A stretch of DNA of 64,000 bases. Source: Flaveria trinervia. Its lineage: Eukaryota; Streptophyta; Magnoliopsida; Asterales; Asteraceae. This document shows, one piece after another, positions 44,594 to 56,360 of the stretch (the first letter of the stretch is position 1; the number at the start of each line of letters is the position of its first letter). The notes under the pieces were generated by a model. It had not been told where the DNA came from, made no database searches, and worked only from the letters and a program-made list of their open reading frames with translations. Where the stretch lies: contig CM046442.1 in the NCBI GenBank assembly GCA_025506515.1, positions 106,180,617-106,244,616 on the forward strand, given 5' to 3'. Both the position numbers and the translations under genes were made by a program.

Positions 44594-45254
44594 ATTGGTT
44601 ATACGGAAATAGGCAATACGCTTGACCTAGACTATAACCTAGTAACCTTCATGTAGATTGCATGCCAGGGTTGTGTGCACTTTGTATCTTATACGTGTTC
44701 CTCATTACTTGTTCGTTATCTATCTATTTCATGACCTTTTCACCCTATGAGAGAGCCTTGTGCTCACTCTTTTATGGGATGCTCCTATTAGATCTTCCGT
44801 TCCCTCTGCGCGTCAAGTTATCATAACCAAATTCGGGCATTGGGACCCGAAGAGATCTTCACAGATCATATACTGCGCTTAACCTTGGATACTGAGACCG
44901 ACCCGAGGAGGCTATGGCTGAGTACTTTAAGGATGCGAGATAGGCAACCTCCACCAGACTATACGTGATTACATGCTTGGGCTCTCAGTTGACCTGATGG
45001 ATTATTATGGATATGATGAGAAGGAAAGTCGGATGTCATGTAACCGGATCGGGCATCATTCTCGGTACATCGTGGGTGTGGGAACGCTGGGGGAACCTAT
45101 ATATAAACATCACCGGTATACCGAGAATATGCTTGAAATGGGCTGCATGGTGATCTTGACCAACCGGAACATGAACAATAGAACTTGATAAGTGGAATAC
45201 TTGTGTATCTTATGGTGACTAAAGCTTACATGTTACCTCTTTTATGAATAGAAC
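44594..45254 (+). other. Ret-7 5' leader
   Basis: About 660 bp between PBS and gag. It has a 71-codon ORF at 44973-45188 (MLGLSVDLMDYYGYDEKESR) with no recognisable domain. It may be an upstream ORF or chance. The packaging signal is expected here but I cannot identify it. Confidence 0.5.
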
Positions 45255-46540
45255 ATGCCGCCTCGAAGATCTACTCGCAGTAATAGTAGCGGAATTGAAG
45301 CCCCAAGGGGCAGAGGCAGAGGCAGAGGCAGGGGAAGAACCCCAACAACAAGTGATGCTCCTGCCAGTAACAATCAAGGAACATGGAACGCGGATGTGGC
45401 AGCCGTAATCGCTCAACAGCTGGCCGCACTAATTCCGACTATCGTGGCCCAAGTGAGCGATGCTCTTTAGAATTCTCACCCCCACGGGGACGGTGGCAAC
45501 GATAATGTGGATAACGGTACCCGACTGGGAACGAAAGCAATCAGGAGATCGGAAATGGTGGTACAGTCGTTAACGAAACTATAATTGTTAATGAGACCGG
45601 GGTTGTGAATGCTAGACGGGGATGTTCGTACAAGGAATTTGTGGCTTGTAACCACGAGAGTTTGATGGCAAAGGTGGAGCCATAGCTCTGACCAGATGGC
45701 TTGAAAAGATGGAGGCCGTGATCGACATCAATGAATGCCTCGACAGTCAAAGGATTAAGTACACCACTTGCTCACTACAGGGCAAGGCACTAACGTGGTG
45801 GAACACTCAGATTCAGGCTAGGGGAAGAGAATCCGTGATGCAAATGTCGTGGGATGAGTTCAAGGCGCTAATCACCGAGGAGTACTGTCCTCTCAATGAG
45901 ATGCAAAAACTTGAGCATGAGTTCTGAATCATGCCATGATGGGGGCTGGGCACGCAGCTTACACCGATCGTTTTCATGAGCTAGCAAGGTTGGTTCTGCA
46001 TCTAGTCACCCCGGATCAAAAAGGATAGAGAGGTACATTTGGGGACTTGCGCCTCAAATCCGGGCAATGATGACCGCTACTGCTCCTCCTACTATTCAGA
46101 GCGTGATTCTGAAGGCTGGCGCTCTAACTGATGAAATGGTGAGAACAGGGGCATTGGCAGGGGAGCAGAGAAAAGGAAAGAAGTTGGGGAAACAAGCCGG
46201 TCGAGTGCCGGGAAATTCGAGAAAAGGGCCACGACAACCAGAAATTTTGTGGTCGTGACCCAGGCAGGCGAGAATATGTGGGTCCGCACCCCCGATGCGA
46301 TAGGTGCAACTTTCATCATCCCCCAGCTATGTCGTGTCGGGTGTGCGCTAACTGTAGACGCCCGGGGCATCTTGCAAGAGACTGCAGAACAGCGTCGAAT
46401 ATGGTTGCACCGGTCAACGCGGTTAAACCCGTCGGGAATGCAAGGGCTTGTTATGAGTTGGAAGCCTTGATCACTACCAAAATGTGCCCCAGGCTGAATC
46501 GGCACCGCGTCAACAAGGAAACAACCAGCAGCAAGTGATG
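45255..46540 (+). pseudogene. Ret-7 gag, broken
   Basis: It starts MPPRRSTRSN with an Arg-Gly-rich stretch (RGRGRGRGR, residues 19-27) and DVAAVIAQQLAALIPTI, and stops at 45470. The gag core resumes at about 45640: EFDGKGGAIALTRWLEKMEA and ALTWWNTQIQARGRESVMQM, typical of the gypsy Retrotrans_gag domain, ending in a stop at 45927. The single zinc knuckle CANCRRPGHLARDC is intact at 46344-46385. At least three frameshifts. Confidence 0.85.
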
Positions 46541-47215
46541 GCTATAGCTGGAAATCAAGGCCCGACCAATCAGGGGAATACAGCTCGAACGTGCATTCGT
46601 CATTGGAGCCAACGATGCTCGTCAGGACCCGAATGTTGTCACGGGTACGCACTTACTCAATAATCACTTGCATCTGTATTATTTGACACTAGAGCAGACA
46701 ATAGCTTTATATCTTCTGAATTTGTGCAATTGCTCGATTTGAGTCCTAGTAGGCTAGAAAGTAGCTACTCTGTAGAAATGGCCAATGGTAGGATTGTTCA
46801 GGCCGACGAGATTATTAGAAAGTGCTCGATAATGTTAGAGACCACACCTTCGATATAGACTTGATACCCTTTGAGCTAGGAAGTTTCGATGTGATGTGTG
46901 GGAATGGATTGGTTGTCGAAACACGGGGCCGAGATTGTCTGTCGAGACAAGGTAGTGCGAATCCCTATGTCAGACGGGGGAGTACTCAGAGTTCAAGGAG
47001 AAAGACCGGGGAGAAACTTAAAGCTTATTTCCTGCATGAAAGCACGCCGGAGTTTACGAAAACAGTGCTACTCTTTTCTGGCTCATGTGGTGGAAAAGAA
47101 AGAGGAGGAACAAGAATTGGCAAATATCCCTATAGTGCGGGATTACCCAGATGTATTCCCAGATGACTTGTCTGGTTTGCCTCCTCCACGACAGGTGGAA
47201 TTTCGTATTTAGCTG
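46541..47215 (+). pseudogene. Ret-7 protease, active site altered
   Basis: Gypsy aspartic protease. The catalytic triplet region reads DTRADNSFIS (from 46685) instead of the usual DTGA, so the Gly next to the catalytic Asp is lost. Further on come FELGSFDVMCGNGL and KHGAEIVCRDKVVRIPM in shifted frames, then the linker to RT with IPIVRDYPDVFPDDLSGLPP, ending in a stop at 47211-47213. Confidence 0.8.
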
Positions 47216-48090
47216 GTTCCTGGAGCTACACCGGTAGCAAAGACACCGTATCGGTTGGCACCGTCTGAAGTGGAAGAGTTATCTAGCCAGTTACAGGAAC
47301 TACTAGAGCAGAGTCTTAATCGGCCGAGTCACTCGCCTTGGGGAGCACCAGTGTTATTTGTCAAGAAGAAGGATGGGTCGTTCCATATGTGCATCGACTA
47401 CCGTGAGTTGAACAAATTAACTGTGAAGAATCGGTATCCTCTCCCCAGGATTGACGACCTGTTTGATCAGTTACAAGGAGCTTCGTATTTTTCCAAGATC
47501 GACCTTCGATCTGGATATCACCAACTAAGAGTTTTCGAGGAGGACATACCGAAGACAGCAATTAGAACTCGTTATGGGCACTATGAGTTCTTGGTCATGC
47601 CGTTTGGATTGACTAACGCACCAGCTGTGTTCATGGACTTGATGAATCGGGTGTGCAAACCTTACTTGGATAAGTTTGTGATCGTATTCATCGACGACAT
47701 ACTTATCTACTCTCGATCGAAGGAGGACCATGAAGAACACCTTCGGGCAATACTAGAACTGTTAAAAGAAGAGAAAGTTTTCGCCAAGTTCTCGAAGTGT
47801 GAATTCTGGCTGCGAGAGGTGAAGTTTTTGGGTCATGTGGTTAACAAAGACGGGATTCATGTAGATCCCGGCAAGATCGAAGCGGTAAAGAAATGGGATA
47901 CACCCCAGACACCTCAGAGATACGGCAGTTCTTAGGATTAGCCGGATACTATCGTCGTTTCATTGCGAACTTTTCAAAGATCGCTCAACCGTTGACATTG
48001 CTGACTCAGAAAGACAAGAAGTTTGATTGGGGAGATGCGTAAGAACGGGCGTTCCAAACGCTGAAAGATAAGCTGTGCAATGCACCGATA
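47216..48090 (+). pseudogene. Ret-7 reverse transcriptase
   Basis: A 226-codon open piece (47255-47935) with [48 protein letters not shown] and the catalytic FIDD (47687-47698, a gypsy variant of YVDD) followed by ILIYSRS. A frameshift at about 47925 moves the GLAGYYRRFIANFSKIAQPL tail to another frame, and an in-frame stop follows GDA near 48040. Confidence 0.9.
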
Positions 48091-48600
48091 TTGTCCCTTC
48101 CAGACGGAACTCATGATTTTGTGGTGTACTGTGATGCTTCGCATCAAGGGTTGGGATGTGTGCTAATGCAGAAAGATAAGGTGATCGCCTACGCTTCGCG
48201 ACAACTTAAGGTGCACGAGAAGAACTACACAACTCATGATCTTGAGTTGGGTGTTGTAGTATTCGCACTAAAATATGGAGGCATTACCTGTATGGAACCA
48301 AATGCATCATATACACAAATCATAAAAGCCTTCAACATATCTGGATCAGAAGGAACTCAATATGCGTCAGCGACGTTGGGTAGAGCTTCTTAGTGACTAC
48401 GATTGTGAAATCCGGTATCATCCGGGGAAAGCTAATGTGGTGGCTGATGCCCTAAGCCGCAAGGAACGCGTGAAACCACTACGTGCTCGAGCTTTGGGAT
48501 TGACCATTCAAACAAATTTGAAAGCTCAGATCCAAATTGCACAAAGTGAGGCGTTGAAAGAAGAAAACCTTGCGGGAGAAGAATTCCGAGGTTGGATAAA
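48091..48600 (+). pseudogene. Ret-7 RNase H
   Basis: [37 protein letters not shown] and [11 protein letters not shown] form the RNase H core. A frameshift in the LKIWRHYL part follows near 48280. The region resumes with [20 protein letters not shown] and [16 protein letters not shown]. Active-site Asp (CDAS), Glu (LELG) and Asp (VADALSR) are present. Confidence 0.88.
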
Positions 48601-49480
48601 CAATGATGTGCAAGGACGATGGTGTACAGTACTTCGTGGACCATATATGGGTACCCAAGTGGGGAGGTGTACGTACCTTGGTCATGGATGAAGCACATAA
48701 GACGCGATATTCTATTCATCCTGGCGCAAACAAGATGTACCACGATCTCAAAGATCTGTACTGGTGGCCAGGCCTAAAGAAAGACATTGCCACGTACGTC
48801 AGCAGATGCTTGACATGCTCGAAAGTTAAAGCTGAACATTAGAAACCATCGGGATTGTTACAGCAACCTGATATTCCCGAATGGAAATGGGAGAACATAG
48901 CCATGGACTTCATTACCAAACTTCCTCGCGCGAGCAACGGTCATGACTCGATATGGGTCGTAGTGGATCGAATGACGAAATCAGCACACTTCTTGCCAAT
49001 CCGAGAAGACTACAAAATGGACAAGTTGGCGAGATTGTACATTAAAGAGATCGTGACAAGACACGGAGTGCCGGTGTCAATCATCTCCGACCGTGACAGC
49101 CGATTCACTTCACGATTCTGGCAGACACTACAAAGAGCGATGGGCACTCGATTAGACATGAGTACCGCGTATCACCCTCAAACAGATGGCCAAAGTGAAC
49201 GAACCATACAAACGCTAGAAGACATGCTGAGAGCCTGCGTAATTGACTTTGGTGGTAGTTGGGATACTCATTTGCCATTGATTGAGTTCTCTTACAATAA
49301 CAGCTACCACACTAGCATTGGGTGTGCTCCGTTCGAAGCGTTATACGGAAGGAAGTGTAGAGCACCCGTTTGTTGGGCCGAGATTGGTGAAAGTCAGCTA
49401 ACAGGCCCAGAGATCATTTAAGGAAACAACCGACAAGATCTTCCAAATCAAAGATAGACTGAAAGCCGCTAGAGATCGCC
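48601..49480 (+). pseudogene. Ret-7 integrase
   Basis: The N-terminal zinc domain has the His and Cys pattern EAHKTRYSIHPGANKMYHD and RCLTCSKVK (48680-48842). A stop after AEH separates it from the core ORF of 188 codons (48855-49421) with the D,D,E triad in [21 protein letters not shown] and [10 protein letters not shown], and [13 protein letters not shown] near the end. The following [21 protein letters not shown] part is in another frame. Confidence 0.9.
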
Positions 49481-49970
49481 AAAAGAGCTACGCCGACAAT
49501 CGTCGAAAGCCTCTAGAATTCAACGTTGGGGACCGAGTGTTACTCAAAGTCTCTCCTTCGAAAGGAGTTGTTTGGTTGGAAAGAAACGGAAGCTAGCCCC
49601 GAGATACGTTGGACCATTTGAGATTACAGAAAGAATTGGTCCAGTGGCTTACCGATTAAGGTTACCACAAGAACTCAGTGGTGTGCATGATACTTTCCAC
49701 GTGTCGAACCTCAAGAAGTGTTTGGCTGACGAATCACATCACATACCCATTGACCATATCAAAATCGACGAAAAGCTTCATTTTATTGAGGAACCCATTG
49801 AAGTCATGGATCGTAAAGTCAAACAGTTGAAGCGCAGCAGAGTACCAATTGTTCGCGTAAGGTGGAATTCAAAACGAGGGCCAGAGTTTACATGGGAACG
49901 AGAAGATCAAATGAAACTCAAATACCCACACTTATTCGTGGATGACACTCTTGGACCTAACTCCAGCTGA
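49481..49970 (+). pseudogene. Ret-7 integrase C-terminus with chromodomain-like tail
   Basis: A 132-codon piece starting at 49572: [40 protein letters not shown], then [20 protein letters not shown] and [19 protein letters not shown]. The last part fits the chromodomain-like end of plant chromoviruses, which targets integration to certain chromatin. It ends NSS-stop at 49970, 20 bases before the polypurine tract. Confidence 0.8.
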
Positions 49971-49990
49971 ATTTCGGGACGAAATTCTCT

Positions 49991-50004
49991 CAACTGGGGG
50001 ATAC
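49991..50004 (+). other. Ret-7 polypurine tract
   Basis: CAACTGGGGGATAC directly before the 3' LTR start TGTGACATCC. Confidence 0.8.
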
Positions 50005-52602
50005 TGTGACATCCGTCACCTTAAGGTCCGTCGAACGACATAAATAAACATAGAAATATTTTAATTATTCTTCCTTTTCTTCATGAACTCCTGCTTTAAG
50101 GAATCATGTCTGCTTATTTTCCTTTGTGCCTGTACTTCCTCCGAGAACGTGTGTTGAGCATAAACCTTTTATAAATTTCATCACCATTACCACCAAATAC
50201 ATCAATTTTAATTTCAACCATTGTCATTAATAAAACCATTTTAGACTATCAAATGCCATTAAACACGCTTTCAACCTTAATATAACGAACATTTTAAGGT
50301 CGTAATCAACCGAAACAAATTTTGGGAAACTCGAGGGTTAAGTGCAGGGACTAAACTTGTAATTTTGCAAACTTGGGTTGGGTATATAAACCCCATTCCC
50401 AGCCATTCCTCACTGACTTCATCTTCTTCACCTCTTCACTCCCTACACACACATTTTCTTCATTCTAGCACCAAAATCTACCCGTGTGGTTTGGTTTTTG
50501 TCGTCTAGTCTTCATCTACAGCCTTATCTACTCATTTCTAGCAGGTAGACGACTTTGGTTGTCTCTTTTCTTGTCTTTTTACTGCTGTGTTTTCTAGGGT
50601 TTCGGGTGCTCGGGTTCATCGGAGCACATGAGGTCGTGTGGGTGCGTGTGAGGTCTTTCTGCTTGTGTTTCATGTTTGTGTATGTTTGTTGAGTGTTTCT
50701 GGAAGTCCTCGTGGTATAAAACTCGCGTTAGAGCAGCTCGGGGGCTGCTCAGCCTGACCACAGTCGCGATTCTACAGTTCAGGCGACTGGGTCTGTCATG
50801 CGATTGAGCCGTGCAACTGAGTGAGTCGTGCGACTGAAGCATGCGTCTAAGTCAATCGTGCGACTGAGTTGTGCGACTAGGCATGTCGTGCGACTGAGTC
50901 GTCGACTGGGTGTTTGTATGCGATTGAGCCGTGCGACTGAGTGAGTCGTGCGACTGCATCATGCGTCTAAGTCAATCGTGCGACTGAGTTGTGCGACTAG
51001 GCATGCCGTGCGACTGAGTCGTGCGACTGTGTGTTTGTGTGAGATTGAGTCAGGTGACCGAATGAATGTATGCGATTGTGCGTGTTTCGCACGAATGGAG
51101 TCCAATCGCACGAATGAAGGTTCAATCACACGAAAGTAGCTAATTCACACGATTGAGTGTTGATTTATGCGCATGGAGGTTGGGTCGTGCGAATGTGTGT
51201 GTTGTGTGGTGCGACTGAGTCCAATCGCATGAATGAAGGTTCAATCGCATGAAAGCAGCTAATTCGCACGATTGAAGGTTGATTCGTACGAATGGAACGT
51301 CTGATGATGATAAGGCAACATTAGTAAAAGTGTCATTGCTTGACCCCAAAGATTAAAGTCCACGCTATCAACATGCACATACTATTTCAATTCAAATAAA
51401 CCTAACATTTTACAATTACCGACAACCCATTTGAAACTACAAATACTTAACAAGTGTCATCTTCATAACAATGAGATCTTTACAAGGATGTCATAAGCAA
51501 TGACGACTACTCGTAGTACTTGGATCTACATAAGATCTCATACGTGTGTCCGCTTGTGTGTGTGTGCCACCCACGACCGAACCGATACAACCCGAACCGA
51601 CCAAACATACTATACGCTTTATACATGTCATTAATGCTTGACAATAACTGTCAATAGGTGTTTGACCGATCATTTCATTCAATTGTTGGAATCTCAACCT
51701 TTCATACTTACCACTTAACATGTGAGTTTCGTGGCCCCTTTTTATGCTTATACTATTTTACAAACATTTACAAACATGGGGGAAAAGTATGCTCGCCCGT
51801 TTTCTATGCTGTACAACATACATACAATTTCATACAAGGAATCAACGTGATACTGTGTTGCAAGTACTATCTGATACATGCTTGGGTCTGCTGTGTGGTT
51901 CTATCTTTGCAACTATTAATTCCAGTGTGGGAACCGACGGTTAGGTATTGGTAGTACTACTGGGTTGACCCCCCACCCTCGTGTTGGTATACTAGTTAGT
52001 ACCAACAATAGCCAGGTACGGGCCTTGGGTGAATATATGCCGACAATTTCTTTGTGTACGTCGTTAGGTTTGGTTGCAAAGCTCATGTCATGTGATTTTA
52101 CTTGTGTATATAATTGTATTCACGGTATTCCACATCATTTATACTTTATACAGCATCACTTACACTTTTATTACTTAAACCTGCGAGCTCACCAACAATT
52201 TTGTTGACCATTTTGAGCATATCTTTTCAGGTGATCATGGTAGCTGAGGTTCTAGGTGTGCTGCCTTAGTGGAGACCCTAGGATGCATTTTTCGGGATAA
52301 ACTTGTCTTTTTGAAAACAATTGATGTATCTATTTCAAACAACATTATACTTTGTAACTTGTTCCCGGGTTGTGGGAATTGCATACAATGTTATTACCTA
52401 TGTTTATATTATTTCATGTTTATGCTTATGGCTATGTTGTCGTGAATACTGACTAAACACAACACAAGTCCCCTTGTTGTCGGGTGTCGTCATGACACGC
52501 ATGTCATCATTATTATTATTGCATCTGTATCGCTTACCATGTGTTATGACGATTCCCATCTCGTCGCAACCCCGTGTTTCCGCTGTTAGCGGGGGTGTGA
52601 CA
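50005..52602 (+). repeat. Ret-7 3' LTR
   Basis: A 2598-bp LTR, same ends as 42052-44577. It has an additional unit in the GTGCGACT array (about 51160-51290, GAGTCCAATCGCATGAATG and following) and scattered substitutions relative to the 5' LTR. Confidence 0.95.
50785..51300 (+). repeat. GTGCGACTGAG short-repeat array in the Ret-7 3' LTR
   Basis: Counterpart of 42840-43210, longer. The complement-orientation block (CCAATCGCACGAATGAAGG to ATTGA) occurs twice here (about 51090-51160 and 51210-51290) and once in the 5' LTR. Confidence 0.85.
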
Positions 52603-52607
52603 CCCCG
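52603..52607. repeat. Target-site duplication CCCCG of Ret-7, right copy
   Basis: Identical to 42047-42051. Confidence 0.95.
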
Positions 52608-53875
52608 TCATGTGTCCGGAGCATCCACTATCAACAAGCCTACACTATTTATAGCTTTAGTTGATGTCTCCTGCAAAGATGTGAAAGACCAGATTAACCG
52701 GGTGAAACAGGAACCCAAGTTTGAACAACTTTGGGTTTAGGAGAGTTTGTCTTCTTACAAAAGAAATTATGAACCAATTGATTCAACCTACTCCCAAATG
52801 AATTCTTATTAACATTTCTATGATGTCTCAAGACAATGATTAACAACATGTCATCTTTACCACAACGAAAACAATGAGATTTAACTCTAGGTCTGTTATG
52901 CAACAAGGTAGGAATTTTATCGATGTATATTTCCTCATCACATTCACATAATCTAGAATCTACATCACTGTAAGTCTCATACATGCATCTAGGTCTGTTT
53001 TTATTTACAAAAGAATGATTATTTACAAAAATGAAGCATTGTCATCTAGAGTACATGTGGTACTAGTACCACTTGTACTTGCCTCAAATGATGACACTAC
53101 CCTTTCATTTAGTAGAGGAATATTAGTTGGGGTAAAAGATGGAATTGGATGAGAAAAGAAGTTTTCAAAACAAATACTTTTGGTTTTCTTTGTACTTTTT
53201 ATGGTGGAATCATTCACGTCATCAACACATTCAGAAGAGATATCACCATTTCAATGCACATTATTTAATGAGGAAATAAAAACAACATCAGAACAAGATG
53301 AGATAGTGTCTGCTACAGATTGACTTGAAACAAAGACAAAATTTAAACTAGATTTATTATCTAAGACAGAATGATGCAATTTAGGTGTACTAAGACTAGT
53401 GCATCCAATCCCGCTAGTCGGTCCATAACCATAGTCCTCACGAACATGCTTAGTGTTCACACCTTCTAAACCTACAGACATACTGTTAGTATCTATTATG
53501 ATTAAATCATTAGAAGGATGAGGAACAGGCATAGGAGCATAACAATAGGTATTAGGAGGAAGATAAACCTTTGTATTTTCATATCCCAAACATGTTTTAA
53601 TCCTAGCCCCCCCTTGAGATTTGAATAAATCATCATGTTTGATTACCGATATTTTCCATTTATCAACCTTTGATTGAAGTTTGATTGTCTCAAATTCAGC
53701 AAGTGCAACCCTTTCAATCAAAGTGTTGATTTCAAAATTTATTTCCAAAACAATTCTTTCTAAATGATCAATTTCCTTCAAAGCTTCGTTTAATTTAACA
53801 AAATTTTTAGACTTATAAACTTTAAGTTCGTCATTAGTTCGTTTTAAATCCTTTTCATTATCAGTTAAAAACGAT
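52608..53875 (-). pseudogene. Ret-4 protease start, second zinc knuckle and gag C-terminal half
   Basis: Nearest Ret-7, the minus strand encodes the catalytic DSGCS of the protease (about 52640), then upstream PKPKVVQTWVPVSPG and the linker (52984-52694) with a second zinc-knuckle relic beginning HCFRCGKDDMLL. 53781-53251 is a 176-codon open piece with a coiled-coil start (KEIDHLERIVLEINFEINTL) and KVDKWKISVIKHDDLFKSQ followed by CLGYEN, matching CDRWVQSCKGFEMLL and FGIGYN in Ret-5/6 gag. This places it in the second half of gag. Confidence 0.75.
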
Positions 53876-55431
53876 TAGCTTTGCAAACACCAAATAGTCT
53901 AATTTTGCATGCAGAAGAACATGTCCTAAATTACCTCATAAGGAAGTCCTATCACCTCCTTTTCTGCTGCAAAAGCTTTCTCACATTGGCACACCGGAGT
54001 ACTCAACTTGTTTTCCTCGATAGTGGTAGCAGCATTATATTTTCCATTAATCTTCATAGTGGAGTGACTTCCTTCATTCTGCTTCTTCTCATCCTCACCT
54101 TCTATCACCATCTCTTCCTCTTTTACCTTCAAATATACTTGAACTTCATCTCTAAGTTCTTTGAACATAGCAATTTTCATCTTCACAATTCACCTTCTTC
54201 CTTTCTTTCATAATCTCAGCCACCAATGCTTGATTAATTCATCTCTCATCTCTTCAACCTCTGTATTCCAATTAAAGTTAGAAATCAAAATTGTCTTTGT
54301 CTTGGGATTCATCTCTTATTTATTCCTGCTGGAACCTAGTCGTGGGACTCCTAAGTTACTAGGATCAGTGAAAATCGCCAATGGACATTCACGTTTGAAG
54401 TATCCCAACTGTTTGCACTTAAAACACCTCAGTTTAGACTTATCAAACCCCAGTTTGGAGTCAGAACTTTGACCTCCGAAGTTATTTCTTCCGGTGCACT
54501 CCATGAATCTTCAGGCACTAAGTGTCAGCGTTGCCATTTGCCACTGAATTTCAATCCCTTCAAGATCATCAGGATCCACCTGATATATATCCTCCACTGT
54601 CATCCCTTTACCTTTCAACTCCCCCACCACCAAGGCTTCATGACTTTGAACAAACACACCAAGAGTGCCATTATTTTGGGAGGAACTAACGCTTCAGAAT
54701 TAGCTTTCAAGTTGGCTTGATCTCTCCCAGCATTACCACTACCTCCAGAATAATCACTAGGATTCACTCCAACTTTGTCGAGATGCCTGCATTGAAGAGT
54801 TTGCAACAAAAGAAAATAATGCTGCATTCTGAGTGAAACCAGATGAAGGCATCATGGTTTGGTTGAATTCCCTTCTCTTGAAGTCAAGCTCTAAGAAGTT
54901 AAGCTTATTAATGATGTCCAGAAGCTTGTAGTTAGTGAAACCTCTTTCCTGCTTTAACTTTCTCACCTGTAGACTCCACTGCGATGAAAGAGAGTCCAAC
55001 AGCTTGTTAACCTGCTAACTATTGGATAGTTTCTCATCATATTTCTTCAATATGCTAGAAATTGTCAGACAAAAATTAGTAAGACCCATCAGGCTTTCAT
55101 TCTTGTATCCCACAAAAGAGTTAAACTCCTTCTCAGCATGAATACCCTTGTCGTTTATCAGCTCATTGTTACCATCATAGAACTCACAAGAGCATCGAAG
55201 AGAGATTTAGCATTTTTATGTTTAGGAAATTGATTGTAGATGTCTGGTGCGAGACACAGGGTTAGTGCTCCAAAAGCTTTTTGGTCTCTATCAATTAGCT
55301 TTAGATCTTTCTCGTTGAACGTGGCTGGGTCCTTATTTTGAGAGACGAGATGACCAACAACGACAGTTGGTATATGTTGCACCCTGAAAGGATCATACAT
55401 GCCAATTCAATGGGTGATTTGATGATTGCTT
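53876..55431 (-). pseudogene. Ret-4 gag N-terminal half with first zinc knuckle
   Basis: Capsid-type region: PSPIEL-like start near 55410, MYDPFRVQHIPTVVVGH, KLIDRDQKAFGALTLCLAP (55400-55158), then DSLSSQWSLQVRKLKQERGF and INKLNFLELDFKRREFNQTM (54999-54757). The first knuckle at 54385-54426 reads CFKCKQLGYFKREC, with His replaced by Tyr. Then a coiled-coil part (54186-53926, KELRDEVQVYLKVKEEE). Frameshifts and stops throughout. It is cut at 55431 by Ret-8. The true start codon should lie beyond Ret-8. Confidence 0.75.
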
Positions 55432-56086
55432 TGTTGGAATCCCATAAGTCCAATAAAAAATGCGGATGACGATCCTGCTCAAGAAAAATCAAGTATAATC
55501 TTCCGCATTTGTCAATGCGGAAGACATAAAAAAATACGGACAAGTATTTGTTCTTCCGCATTGACAAATGCGGAAGACCAAGAATCAATACGGACAAGAC
55601 TTTGCTCATCCGCATTTGAAAAATGCGGATGACCGAACAAATGCGCATAAGTATTTGTTCATCCGCATTAAACAATGCGGGATGACCAACATACTAATAC
55701 GGATGATCAAGTGAAGAAATGTTGATCAAGTTAACTCATCCGCATTGTCAATGCGGATGAACAAGCAAGATGCGGATCAAGACTTAGACTAGTTCTGATG
55801 TAATACGTCAGGGGTAGTTTAGTCATTTTGTAAAATGCATCTTGTCTGCTAATAAATAAAATAGATAACCTCTTACATGAGGTGATGCCTAATAGATAGA
55901 GTATTTTTGTTGTCATTTATTCTCTGTAATCAATCAACTTTCATATATATATATAATACAAAAGCATTTATGAGTATAATTCTTGCATTGAATGTTCTTT
56001 GATTGTTTGTTTCTGCCATTCAGTCATTGACTTGATTACCATATTCGAAATTCTCAGTAAGAATCTCAATCTTACTTACCCAGTCA
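55432..56086 (+). repeat. Ret-8 5' LTR
   Basis: A 655-bp LTR, TGTTGGAATCCC to TTACCCAGTCA. Its U3 (55465-55790) is an array of AATGCGGA/TCCGCATT motifs, mostly as facing pairs. A TATA-like AATAAATAAAATAG follows near 55850. Confidence 0.8.
55500..55523. repeat. Perfect 10-bp hairpin in the Ret-8 LTR
   Basis: Arms CTTCCGCATT (55500-55509) and AATGCGGAAG (55514-55523) with a TGTC loop. Similar pairs recur at about 55555-55575, 55605-55632 and 55661-55683. Confidence 0.85.
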
Positions 56087-56087
56087 A

Positions 56088-56100
56088 TTGGCATCAGAGC
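56088..56100 (+). other. Ret-8 primer-binding site
   Basis: TTGGCATCAGAGC, one base after the LTR. It matches the initiator-Met PBS with one change (C for T). Confidence 0.75.
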
Positions 56101-56360
56101 TTCGGCTCTCGGTTCTCTTTCAAATCTGCGCAAGAACTGAATACAATTCGATTGATCTTGTAATTGAGTTGCTAGTAGAGTATATCATCATCTCTACCTA
56201 GTAAACAACATAAAATACTCCTGTCAACACATTCTCACCAAAATATTCCTAACAACAAGAAACTCACTACAATCACAATTCTGATTCTAAAATCCGTTAG
56301 AACTATTTGGACAAGTTGGACTAATCAATCTTAAAAATCACCATAATCTATATTCATAAA

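Larger units (their letters stand above)
42052..52602 (+). mobile_element. Ret-7: complete Ty3/gypsy chromovirus (Tekay/Del-like)
   Basis: A 10,551-bp plus-strand element: LTRs of 2526 and 2598 bp, PBS at 44581, gag with one zinc knuckle, protease, RT, RNase H, integrase, C-terminal chromodomain-like region and a polypurine tract at 49991. The gypsy order (integrase after RNase H), the long LTRs and the chromodomain-like tail suggest the Tekay/Del clade. Perfect CCCCG duplications on both sides. It is inserted in the Ret-4 protease. All ORFs carry frameshifts or stops. Confidence 0.93.
9560..55431 (-). mobile_element. Ret-4: old copia element split by three insertions
   Basis: Reading the minus strand from right to left: gag (55431-52661), protease (52660-52608, continuing 42051-41770), integrase, RT and RNase H (to 38830), spacer with TTTCGCT motifs, ORF3 (36827-34723, continuing 10525-10109), polypurine tract and 3' LTR (10076 to about 9560). 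It is interrupted by Ret-5 (with Ret-6 inside it), by Ret-7 and by Ret-8. Its 5' LTR should lie right of the window, beyond Ret-8. The order of domains and the continuation of reading across each junction are the evidence that the pieces are one element. Confidence 0.8.

Noticed and set aside
53876..55431. A separate retrotransposon gag distinct from the one at 52608-53875
   Set aside because: At first the two zinc-knuckle regions suggested two elements. The order of capsid, knuckle, coiled coil, KVDKW/CDRW block and second knuckle is the same as in Ret-5/6, so one gag explains both.
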